The notes under the pieces are model-generated. The model ran no database searches. It had not been told where the DNA came from and saw nothing but the letters and a program-made list of their open reading frames with translations. A stretch of 64,000 nucleotides of DNA from Histoplasma ohiense (Eukaryota; Ascomycota; Eurotiomycetes; Onygenales; Ajellomycetaceae): positions 2,237,001 to 2,301,000 of the forward strand of contig JAEVHH010000005.1 of assembly GCA_017607445.1 (NCBI GenBank). The letters are read 5' to 3'. Within the stretch, counting starts at the first letter, position 1. Every line of letters starts with the position of its first letter. This document shows positions 1 to 11,300 of the stretch, in pieces. Made by a program: the position numbers and the translations under genes.

Positions 1-1666
1 CAGTAAGGAACTTTCAACAGGAGTCAGTCAGTAAATAGCTTATCACAACTATGAATAGAGTATGGACAATTTTGGCACCATGCCTGAACCCCCTATTGCC
101 CACTTACTGAGGGTCTACTTTTGATACATATTTCTCCGATTTTGCATGCCAAATATTGAAGGTTTGACCTAAAATGGTGGAGCAGCTTCCCATTACAAAA
201 ATTCTTTAAGTTAGTCACACAATACTGTGATGTATCATAAAAGTTTATAACTACCTCCCCAAGACGCTCCATTACATTCGAGTGAGGTAGGTCAGCACAC
301 CTACAGCACTCGACTTGCACACACCAGGTTAAATCTTAGGAAGATCGATTTTGGAGCATTGAACCCTGAAGCGGGTACGAAGCAAGGTGGACCCTTAAAT
401 AATCCAATGTTACTCAGTGGCTTCTCCGGGACCGCACCCTTGATCATCCACTGTAAGGAATGCGGTTGTGGTTGATATTCTAGAAAATCCGTAGTATCAC
501 CCGCCTAGTCTTATCCATCCCTAGATTTGTCGCGCTCATACTCATAGTTGACTGGGTCGGCTTTCCCATCCGTTGTATCGCATGCGTCTCAAATTTATGG
601 CTAGAAACAACAAAGAAAACGGGAGGGGAAAGCGGTGCAGTCACTGACACCCGCGCGTCGAATGTACGGGCACCACCGAGATGATCGTTTCAATTCTAAG
701 GACATATGGCCCTGATTGGGCAGTGTAGAATGTACACCGGGATTTGGGGTGCTTGATGCTTAACTTGAACCAAATTGTCCTAGCTGTCGATCCACTTACC
801 ATGATCTGCGAACTTGTGCAAAGTGGGGGTTCGAGCTGGCCGCGAGGTTTGGGCGAGATGCTGATAGCATGAAGGCTTTGGCACCTATCACGGCGCGCAT
901 CTGGGTATCAAGCGGGAAGATCCCAACCATAAGGGTCCGTATATTACAACCGCGCTAACTGTTGAAGCTCGATGGCCAGGCCGATCTATGCACAAGCGGT
1001 TTCTTTGGAGCTGGGACCTTATTTTATTGTGCCTGATAGGGAACATTGATAGCGCGGTTGGAAGCAGAATGCATATCCGTGGAGAAGTTCCACCGAAAAC
1101 ACCGATATATAGACATAGTAGAAAATATACATCTATTCATGAAAAAAAGAGACTAGAAATGAAAATTTCTAAGTCATGTAGCTTATTGCCTGATAACTTG
1201 GCCCTAAAACATAGATACGCTATTTTCCCCTTCAATGGCCACGGCGGCTCATTTTGGAAATTCACCTCTGGCTTGCAAAAATGGACTTTGGTTTACTCAA
1301 TTTCCGGACGACCAACTACCATTATCCTAATTTCAAAACGAAATATCACTGCTTATTGGGGTACGATTGTCTGCATTCCAACAAACAATAGATCATAATG
1401 ATTTACAAAAAAACCTATATTGGAAAATGCTTCCTAGTCAACACTGCATAGATGAGAATTGTGTATGCGATAAAGAACCGGAAACAATCCCAGAGATAAG
1501 AGCTTGGAGTTCATCAACAAGATATTTATTCATTGGACTTCTCTAAGTACAGTACATTGAAAATTCACCGATATTTCAATGGAAGGATCTGATAGATGGG
1601 GTAGTTTCAGTTGTTTTTTGAACTATAAACGTCAGCTATCAGGCCTTTGAACAGATTCACGTATGA
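1..1666. other. Left edge, no supported gene
   Basis: I recognise no gene here. One plus-strand frame is open from about 870 to 1398 and its first part reads like protein (for example HGAHLGIKREDPNHKG near 895-942), but it has no start codon in good context, an in-frame stop just upstream, and it runs into AT-rich sequence after about 1080. It could be an isolated or decayed exon. A copy of the dispersed 9-mer GTACAGTAC lies at 1547-1555. Confidence 0.3.
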
Positions 1667-2059
1667 TCAATTACCTGTTTCAGGCAATTCCAACTTTTCA
1701 TTGAGCTCCCGAGATTGCCGCCGCAGACGAGATATCATTTGAACCGCGCGCTTATACGACATTTTTATTGGCCTAACAATCAAAGATCCATCCACCATAC
1801 TCTGTGACCGCTTCCCCGATACCGGGACAATATGCCAAGACACAAACAAGTATTGGAGTGTGGAAATTGAGCTAACCTGGCCTATGATTGCTACATTGCG
1901 TGTTTGGAGAGTACCCAATATGCTCAGCTCAGGTTTAAATAGTGCGGGGCTGTCAAAACGCAGATTGAAAAATCGAGCATTCTCCAACGGATTCCCGGTT
2001 CTATATTTTGCAGTCAGCACTCGCAGCAGCCCCCATCCCGGAGACTGCTGCGATTCCAT
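1667..2059 (-). CDS. Hypothetical protein, doubtful
   Basis: An uninterrupted 130-codon frame with a true ATG at 2059 and a stop at 1667. The product is basic and has a charged C-terminus (RRQSRELNEKLELPETGN) that could form a short helix. I see no signal peptide, membrane segment or known domain. It is unspliced, isolated in a gene-poor stretch and overlapped antisense by a 69-codon frame, so it may be a chance frame. No function is proposed. Confidence 0.22.
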   Translation of the reverse strand: MESQQSPGWGLLRVLTAKYRTGNPLENARFFNLRFDSPALFKPELSILGTLQTRNVAIIGQVSSISTLQYLFVSWHIVPVSGKRSQSMVDGSLIVRPIKMSYKRAVQMISRLRRQSRELNEKLELPETGN

Positions 2060-4113
2060 GGTAAGATAAATACTCTAGTACATATCATGCACAATAAACT
2101 TTTCGTGAAATGCCGCTGGCTGATATTGCCCTACCGACGTCTACGATGCTTTCTTCGCTGAGCAAGACCGAGAGAGCACATGTTGACACAGAATATGATG
2201 TCGTGGCATTCCGAGAAACAATTTGATATCCAAAAGCGGGACAATACTAGTAATTTTAATTTTAATTTTAAGCCCATTCGCTTCCACTCCTTCCAATAAT
2301 GCATTGCATGGACGATCTTATAGAACAAAGGTCAGTATGCTCGAGCCCCAATGATACGGAATCTAGGAAACGAAAGATGATGTATTATTATCCTCTTGGG
2401 CAAGAATATATATTTTATTTTCTTCTGAGGCTTTTCCCAACAAATATTGTATCCAGGCACCTATTATAGGGGGAGCAAACAGGTAAGATGTGAATATGGA
2501 GCTGGTGGCCAACAGTTTTTTTTCCCCCACAGGAACATTTCGTCGTGCCTAGGTAATAGGATTTACCCGAAGACGAAGATATCTGTGTATCTGCAAAAAC
2601 GCTGCTGCTATCCGTCAGTGGTATGCAAGTTAAAATAATAGGCTAATTGCCCCAGGTTAGGTACAGAACCTGCTCTTGCCCCACTTTCAAAAATAAATCC
2701 CCTTATCGACCTGAAATAATCAAACGCTTCAGCCCGGCTCTTCCCCTGCTATTGAGCTGACGAACTCAACAAGTGAGAAGGACAACGGTCTCACCACTGC
2801 TATTGCGGAGGATTGCGGCATCACGTCCTTACCTTATGAGGGAATATGGGATAACTGATCTTCTGTATGAGGGAAACGAATTTCAACTTGACCGACAGCC
2901 TCAAGATAAAACTGGCCATTTCCAGACTAAATAACTACTTGGCGCGAGTTCCCACTCAAGTATGCTTTCTTGTCCTGAAGATGCAATCCTTTTTTTAAGG
3001 CAGGCTAGCATCTGTCAATATCCTCATGCAAAGAGGTCGAGCCAACAGAAGCCATGCTTTCAATGATCGCGCTGCAGAGATGACAGGCAAAAGCATCTGA
3101 CTCCACTAGTAACTGGCGGGGTGGTCCATTAATGTTGACTTTTTGTTGTAGGATCGTTGTATTAAGGGTGCAAATCGTATGCATATGAACGGGGCTGCTA
3201 TGGTGACGTATAATTTATCCTTAACCACTCTGCCGGGGATGCATAAATATGCTAGGCTCGACAAGGGTACCCGCTTCCGTCAGGCTTGTGAGGTTGACCC
3301 TGAGAGAGTTCTGCACTGTAGACATCTCGCCTCGCAGAATCAAATTAACTTTTATTGTAACTGTAGTTCCCCACTGGATGTACGACATTTAACCTCAACC
3401 AATATTCCCCAAGCCCTGGTGCAGGTGAGGGTATGAGAATTGCTCACGGGATGGGGTTGTCATCGTCCGAAAATCCAAAAACAAAACCTGTCCACTTTTC
3501 AGAACTGGATGTTTTCGGGCTGGATTTCCCTTGATTGCCGGGATGGGAGACCTGAGTCCTAGCATCTCCTCTGAAATAGTGGATGGCTTCGCACTTCTGA
3601 TGCCTGCGATTCTGTTGTAAGAATGCATGAATACTCTGCAAGGAAGGTGATTTGGCGGTTGTTAGGTAATCCAAATCCATTGACTAGTCATGGAGAATAT
3701 ATATATGCTGGGCATGTAAGGCCAATAAAGCCAAACATGCTGCCAGGAAAAAGTGAGCCAAGAATATGAATATTGTTGGAGAGGGATATAGTCAAGGGAA
3801 ATGTCTAGTGCCATCGAAAATAGAAGTTGAAACATATTAAGAAATGACGTTAAATTCATTTTTGAGTGTAAATGTGATGGATTGAAAATTTGCCTGCGCT
3901 TCTATCTCGTAGGAAACCTGGGGGTATTCCAGAACCAAGCAAAGTCAAAACCATCATTGATTGGAGTATGATCATATCGCTGGCACAAAAGAAACAAGAA
4001 AATATCACTGCCATGATTGACCCTTCCGTGTGTCGTGGTTTTCCCTCATCTTCGTCCCTCGGAACGCCGGAACAATCGAACAATATCCACAGCAACGTCT
4101 CACTTCCAACAGA
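2060..4113. other. Intergenic, no gene seen
   Basis: Only short overlapping frames on both strands, none with family resemblance. A small TTTTAA-type tandem repeat lies near 2250-2272. The right end is the 3' flank of the eL34 gene. Confidence 0.4.
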
Positions 4114-4847
4114 TTAACGCTTCTTCGATGAAGCAGCAGCCTTCTCTTGTGATTCTTTCAGCACCTTCTTGACGATCTTCTGTTCCTCGATAAGGAAGGC
4201 TCGGACAATCCGGTCTTTGACACAACCACCGCAGCGGGAACCGCCATAAGCACGGGACACGGACTTCTTGGGGCGGGAGATCTGGGAATATTCACGGGGT
4301 CGGAGGGCGGGAATCTGATGTTTTAAAGAATGAAACAATATCAGTAATCTGGCGATGCTTCTAGCGTGCTGGTCTTAATTCAATCGAAATTTCCCAGTGA
4401 CTCTGTTCTCCACAGTTGTATTGAAAAGTAGTTGGTCCAAACTGCTTCACTCATTCCTCCACCATTGATACCAGACATCGCGAAAACAGAAAATTGTAAG
4501 TCGTTGGGTGAGACTCACGCCTGGGAGTTTGATACCGCAGTCACCGCATTTTGGCGCCGTTCCCTTCTTCTTGATGTGGAGGTATCGAAGGTTGCCGCCC
4601 GGGGTCTTAATGATGCGAACTTTGTTTGACCGTGTGTTGTACCTGATACACACATTTGTTAGAATCACCATCTACATCAAAACTTATATCCACTAAGGTG
4701 ATATATTTCGAAGCCGCTTGGGAAGGAGAATTTGTACGTACGGATTTCGCCGTCGCTGACCGAAGAAAGAGTAAATTTAGTATCTCAACCATCATAAGTG
4801 ATTTCACATCAGGTTTTACTCACGTATTGAAGTCTGGTATTGGCCAT
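4114..4847 (-). CDS. rpl34: 60S ribosomal protein eL34
   Basis: Component of the large cytosolic ribosomal subunit. Four exons on the minus strand: 4824-4847, 4742-4755, 4519-4642 and 4114-4314. They join in frame to 120 residues, close to the 121 of yeast eL34. The start MANTRLQY is the only ATG that splices on to the family core. Recognisable family blocks are NTRSNKVRIIKTPGG, the CxxC pair in KCGDCG, and SRAYGGSRCGGCVKDRIVRAF, which carries the second zinc-type Cys pair. The C-terminus is Lys/Ala-rich, as usual. Exon 2 is only 14 nt, between GTGAGT and GTACGTAC donors. It is divergently arranged with PRP8, start codons about 460 nt apart, so the two housekeeping genes may share a promoter. 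Identification is secure; the micro-exon is supported by frame and family conservation only. Confidence 0.95.
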
Positions 4848-5306
4848 TGTGACTGTCCTCGAATCTCTGCTGTCGTCAAGCTCTGGTTCGGGGAGATGGC
4901 GTTCTCGTTGTCGTCGCTGTTCGTTGCTTTAACACGCGATTCGATTTTGTGTGTGTGTTGCATGCAAATTCGAGATGTGCGCTAAAAATTTGGCGAGATG
5001 ACGCTAATACATATACAGATTAGTGTATATTTTACTTCAGCCGCCACCGGTAGGATTTCTTCCAACGCGTTCCTACAGATGTCAGGGACGAACACTCCCG
5101 TCTTATCCACGCCCACGCAGAAGATCTGCTAATCTTCCCTGTCGCGGTGGAATCTCTGATAACTGCCACTTCACATCTGGATTCTTTCCTGGCCGGGTAT
5201 ATCTGCTTGCCGATGGTTGAAGCTGGACACGATCCTCATTTCCACCTGCATTATCATCATCAGCTGGATGTGAGGCAGATTTTGTTATTTGTCTTTTGAG
5301 CTCATA
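4848..5306. promoter_or_regulatory. Shared eL34/PRP8 divergent promoter region
   Basis: A 459-nt interval between the divergent start codons of a ribosomal protein gene and PRP8. It must hold both 5' leaders and both core promoters. I see no clear TATA box; pyrimidine-rich stretches precede both starts. The function is inferred from position. Confidence 0.5.
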
Positions 5307-8300
5307 ATGTCAGCTCTTCCTCCTCCTCCCCCTCCGGGATGGGGTGCTGCAGCTCCCCCGTCGATACCTCTCGCTCCCCCACCACCCGGATTCCGACCCC
5401 CAGCTGACCCTTTGGTCGGGAAGTTTTCACAGAAGAAAAACGAATGGCTCAGGACGCAACGAAACCGTTTCGGGGAGAAGAGAAAAGCCGGCTTTGTGGA
5501 AAGCCAGAAGGCGGATCTGCCACCGGAACATCTCCGGAAGATTGTAAAGGATATAGGAGATGTGTCTCAGAAAAAGTTCAGTACCGACAAAAGGAGCTAT
5601 TTGGGGGCATTGAAATTCATGCCTCATGCGGTCCTTAAGTTGCTGGAGAATATGCCAATGCCTTGGGAATCAGCTCGGGAAGTCAAAGTGCTCTACCATG
5701 TAAATGGTTGCTTGACACTGGTCAACGAGATCCCCCGAGTTATAGAGCCTGTTTTTCATGCGCAATGGGCTACCATGTGGATGACGATGCGACGAGAGAA
5801 AAGTGACCGCCGGCATTTCAAAAGAATGCGCTTTCCTCCTTTCGATGACGAAGAGCCACCGTTGTCGTGGTCGGAAAATATTGAAGATGTTGAACCTTTA
5901 GAACCCATTCAGATGGAACTTGACGAATCAGAAGATGCTCCAGTATACGAGTGGTTTTACGATCATCGACCACTTCTTGATACCCCCCATGTGAATGGCC
6001 CAAGCTACAAGGAGTGGAATTTGACTCTTCCACAAATGGCAACGCTATATCGATTGAGCCGCCAATTGCTCAGCGACGTGGTCGATAAAAATTATTTCCA
6101 TATGTTCGATCTAAACAGCTTTTTAACAGCAAAAGCGCTTAACGTCGCGATTCCTGGTGGACCCCGATTTGAGCCGTTATATAAAGACGTCGACCCAAAT
6201 GATGAAGATTTCGGAGAATTCAATGCGATCGATCGTATCATCTTCAGAGCTCCAATCCGAACGGAATATCGAGTCGCTTTCCCATACCTATACAATTCGT
6301 TACCACGAAGTGTCAAGCTGTCTTGGTACTCCTACCCTCAGATCGTTTATGTCCAATCAGACCCCAACCTGCCTGCGTTTTATTTTGACCCAGTCATTAA
6401 TCCGATATCATCCCGTTCTGTCGCTCCCAAGAATATAACTGTCAGCCACGAAGATCATATTTTTGGAGCTGGAAATGACGAGGACGAATTTACACTTCCT
6501 GGAAATGTTGAGCCATTCTTGGCTGATGAAGAGCTGTACACCAGTGAAACGGCCTCTGCAATTGCTCTTTGGTGGGCGCCATACCCATTTGACCGCCGCT
6601 CTGGTAAAATGGTTCGGGCGCAGGACGTACCCCTTGTGAAACAGTGGTATCTTGAGCACTGTCCACAGGGCCAGCCCGTGAAAGTTCGTGTATCGTACCA
6701 AAAGCTATTAAAAACTTACGTTCTAAACGAATTACATCGGAAAAAGCCTAAGGCACAAAGCAAACAGAATCTTTTGAGGACACTGAAGGGAACCAAGTTT
6801 TTCCAACAAACAACTATTGATTGGGTGGAAGCTGGGCTTCAAGTCTGTCGCCAAGGGTTTAACATGTTGAATCTGTTGATTCATCGCAAAAATTTAACTT
6901 ATTTACATCTCGACTACAACTTCAATTTGAAACCAGTGAAGACTCTGACGACAAAGGAGCGAAAGAAGTCCCGTTTTGGAAATGCTTTCCATCTAATGCG
7001 GGAAATCCTTCGCTTAACGAAGCTTATCGTTGATGCCCAGGTCCAATATCGTTTGGGTAATATCGATGCTTTCCAACTTGCTGACGGCATCCTCTATGCT
7101 TTTAATCATGTTGGCCAATTGACGGGCATGTACAGATACAAGTACAAACTAATGCACCAGATCAGATCGTGTAAAGACCTGAAGCATCTCATATACTATC
7201 GCTTCAATTCTGGTCCGGTTGGAAAAGGTCCGGGGTGCGGGTTCTGGGCACCTGCTTGGAGGGTTTGGTTATTCTTCCTGAGAGGGATTATACCTCTCCT
7301 AGAGCGCTGGCTAGGAAATTTACTCTCCCGTCAGTTTGAAGGGCGCCACAGCAAGGGTGTCGCAAAAACTGTTACGAAACAACGTGTTGAATCCCATTTC
7401 GATCTTGAGCTTCGCGCTTCAGTCATGGCAGATCTTATGGACATGATGCCTGAAGGCATCAAACAAAATAAGGTTAACACTGTTTTGCAACATCTCTCGG
7501 AGGCCTGGCGATGCTGGAAAAGTAATATCCCCTGGAAAGTCCCGGGGCTTCCTGCTCCTATAGAGAATATTATCTTAAGATATGTCAAAAGTAAGGCAGA
7601 TTGGTGGATTTCTGTTGCTCATTACAACCGGGAGCGTATTCGGCGCGGAGCGACGGTTGATAAGACTGTGGCTAAGAAAAATCTCGGACGACTCACGCGA
7701 CTCTGGCTCAAAGCTGAACAAGAGCGGCAACACAACTACCTGAAAGATGGTCCTTACGTCTCTTCTGAAGAAGCCGTTGCAATTTACACTACCACGGTCC
7801 ACTGGCTGGAATCCCGAAAATTCTCCCCTATTCCGTTTCCTAGCGTATCTTACAAGCATGATACGAAGATTTTAATTTTGGCTCTAGAGCGTTTGCGCGA
7901 AGCTTATTCTGTTAAGGGCCGCTTAAATCAAAGCCAACGGGAAGAGCTTGCTCTCATTGAACAAGCCTATGATTCTCCGGGTACAACTCTGGCGAGAATT
8001 AAGAGATTCCTTCTCACACAGCGAGCTTTCAAGGAAGTTGGTATTGACATGAACGACAACTATTCAAACATCAATCCAGTGTACGATATCGAGCCCATTG
8101 AGAAAATCACTGATGCGTACTTGGATCAATATCTTTGGTATCAAGCAGATCAACGTCACCTATTTCCGGCCTGGATCAAACCTTCAGATTCTGAGGTCCC
8201 CCCTCTTCTTACATACAAATGGGCTCAAGGCATTAATAACCTTTCAAATGTATGGGAAACCGCCGATGGTGAATGTAATGTTATGATTGAGACGGAGCTA

Positions 8301-11300
8301 TCTAAGGTTTACGAGAAAATTGACCTCACCTTACTCAATCGACTTCTCCGTCTCATCATGGACCATAATTTGGCTGATTACATCACCTCGAAAAATAATG
8401 TTCAGCTCAACTACAAGGACATGAACCACACGAATAGTTATGGTATGATCCGTGGCCTTCAATTCTCTGGTTTCGTCTTCCAGTATTATGGCCTCGTAAT
8501 CGATTTGCTCTTGCTGGGCTTGCAACGAGCAAGCGAGATTGCAGGCCCTCCCCAGAGTCCAAATGATTTCTTGCAGTTTAAAGATCGGTCAACCGAAACT
8601 AGACATCCTATTCGCCTCTACACAAGATATATTGACAAGATTTGGGTGTTCTTGAGATTCTCAGCCGATGAATCACGAGATCTTATTCAAAGGTTTTTGA
8701 CCGAACAGCCAGACCCGAATTTCGAGAACGTAATCGGTTATAGAAATAAAAAATGCTGGCCTAGGGACTCTCGAATGCGGTTGATGAGACATGACGTTAA
8801 TTTGGGTCGTGCAGTTTTTTGGGATCTGAAGAACCGCCTTCCGAGATCCATCACCACCATTGAGTGGGATGACACTTTTGCCAGTGTGTACAGCAAGGAC
8901 AATCCAAATATGTTATTTTCGATGTGTGGTTTCGAGGTCCGCATTTTACCGAAGATCCGCAACCAAAATGACGAATTCCAAGTCAAGGACAGTGTCTGGT
9001 CGTTAGCGAATAACACGACTAAAGAACGAACTGCATATGCGTTCCTGCAGGTCACGGAAGAGGATATCCAGAAGTTTAACAATCGGATCAGGCAAATTTT
9101 AATGTCTTCCGGCTCGACTACCTTTACAAAAATTGCCAATAAGTGGAATACGAGTTTGATCGCTCTGTTCACATATTATCGAGAAGCAGCGGTATCCACT
9201 GTTAACCTCTTGGACACAATTGTTAAATGCGAAACCAAAATCCAAACCCGGGTTAAAATTGGCCTGAACTCGAAAATGCCGTCCCGCTTCCCCCCCGCCG
9301 TCTTCTACACCCCTAAAGAATTGGGAGGCCTGGGAATGATTTCTGGTTCTCACATACTTATTCCGGCCAGCGACAAACGCTGGTGGAAGCAAACTGATAC
9401 TGGAGTCACCCACTACCGAGCGGGTATGTCACACGATGAGGAAACTTTGATTCCTAACATTTTTAGATACATAATACCCTGGGAGGCGGAGTTTACCGAC
9501 TCGCAACGGGTGTGGATGGAGTACTCTCAAAAACGGCAAGAGGCGAATCAGCAAAATCGTCGATTGACACTTGAGGATTTGGAAGACAGCTGGGACCGCG
9601 GCCTTCCACGTATCAATACTCTCTTCCAAAAAGACCGGAGCACTCTCAGTTTTGACAAAGGCTTTCGTACGCGAACCGAATTCAAAACCTATCAACTGAT
9701 GAAGAGCAATCCATTCTGGTGGACAAGCCAGAGGCATGACGGTAAATTGTGGAACCTCAATGCCTATCGGACCGATGTGATTCAGGCCCTTGGGGGTGTT
9801 GAAACGATCTTGGAACATACCTTGTTCAAAGCTACAGCGTTTCCTTCGTGGGAGGGATTGTTTTGGGAACGAGCCTGCCTTGCCAAGGGAACACAGTTGC
9901 TCCGGTACGATGGTACCAAGGTAGGAGTCGAGAATGTTAGAGAAGGAGACCTTCTCCTTGGTCCCGATGGCGAGCCTCGGCGCGCTTTCAACATTGTCAG
10001 TGGACGAGATCGTCTGTATCGCATTAGTATTGACGCTGACAAGGAAGACCTTGTTGTAACGCCAAACCATATTCTTGTTCTTCATCATGAAAAGGAAAAC
10101 CAAAAGCGACAGAGCGAATTGTCGGCTTCTGCGACAGAGCGCTACGATACTGTGGAAATGACAGCCGCCGATTTTGCTGCTCTGGATCCAGAAGAAAGGC
10201 GTTGGTACCGACTCTTTAGATCCCCTGGCTTCGAGTTGGGCCAGCAAAACGTACCCATAGACCCATATTTCGTTGGTTTTTGGTTATGCGATGGAATTCG
10301 CGCGAGTACCACAATCTATACCAGTCCCGAAGAAGCAACCAGAGAGTTTATCATCAACCATGCTGCTGAATTGGACCTGCAACTTGCTTCGAAAGAATAT
10401 ATGCAACACCCAGTCCGTCGTGTAGCCCGACAAACCATCTTGGAGCAACGGCTCGCCGTTCAATGCACTGCACCACAAGAAACTGACGGGTCACTTCTCA
10501 GCCATATCTTGCAGAAAGCTGCGAAAAGTGGCCTAGCCTCCAGCACGCGAACCATGTCAACCAGCCGAAATCGCCAGCCTCTTTCTGAAACCTCAGCAGC
10601 AACTTCCATGAATATTCTTCCCGGGTTTGCGTCTAATTCGACTTCAGTCGTTTCCCCTGGTATCGACTCTCACGAAATTCTGTCGTTGCGTAACTCCTGT
10701 TCGCAGCTCGTGCAGATAGCGGAGAAGTCTGGGTTACGTGAAGAGTGCATGATTAACCCGCCGTCATCGAGAGAGGATCTCGTGCTCGATTTATTTGACA
10801 CACATATTGAAGCCGATGAAATCCAGGGCCTGGATGAAAACTTGACCGGACAGAAGCACCGCCTACGAACGGGCTGTCGAGCATATGGAGATCTCACTGT
10901 CGATGAGGAAGGACAGATTCTTGATAATATCATTAGCCGACCTGTTGGCACTCCTGATATTGGTACGCTCCTTCGGGCGCTCGAAGAGTTGGGGTTACCT
11001 ACAAATCGCACAGAAGGGCACGGAGTTGAAAATAAACGCATACCATTGATGTACATGAAGAGCTCTCGATCAATCCGGCTAGCTCTTCTCGCGGGGCTGA
11101 TCGATAGTGATGGCTGGTACTGTCAACCTCAGAATACGTTCTGTTTTGGCGAGAGTGAACGCATTTCGCCTACTCTTTTCTGGGACATCGTCACGTTAGC
11201 ACGATCACTAGGTTTGAGTGTTTCTACAGAGCAGCATACGATGCGTAGCCCGGCTTGCACAGCATTTAAACCCCGGTTTGTTGCCCAGATATCTGGAAAT

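Noticed and set aside
9429..10247. 272-codon antisense frame inside PRP8 and its intein
   Set aside because: It lies opposite the strongly conserved PRP8/intein coding sequence and has no family resemblance; it is a shadow frame.
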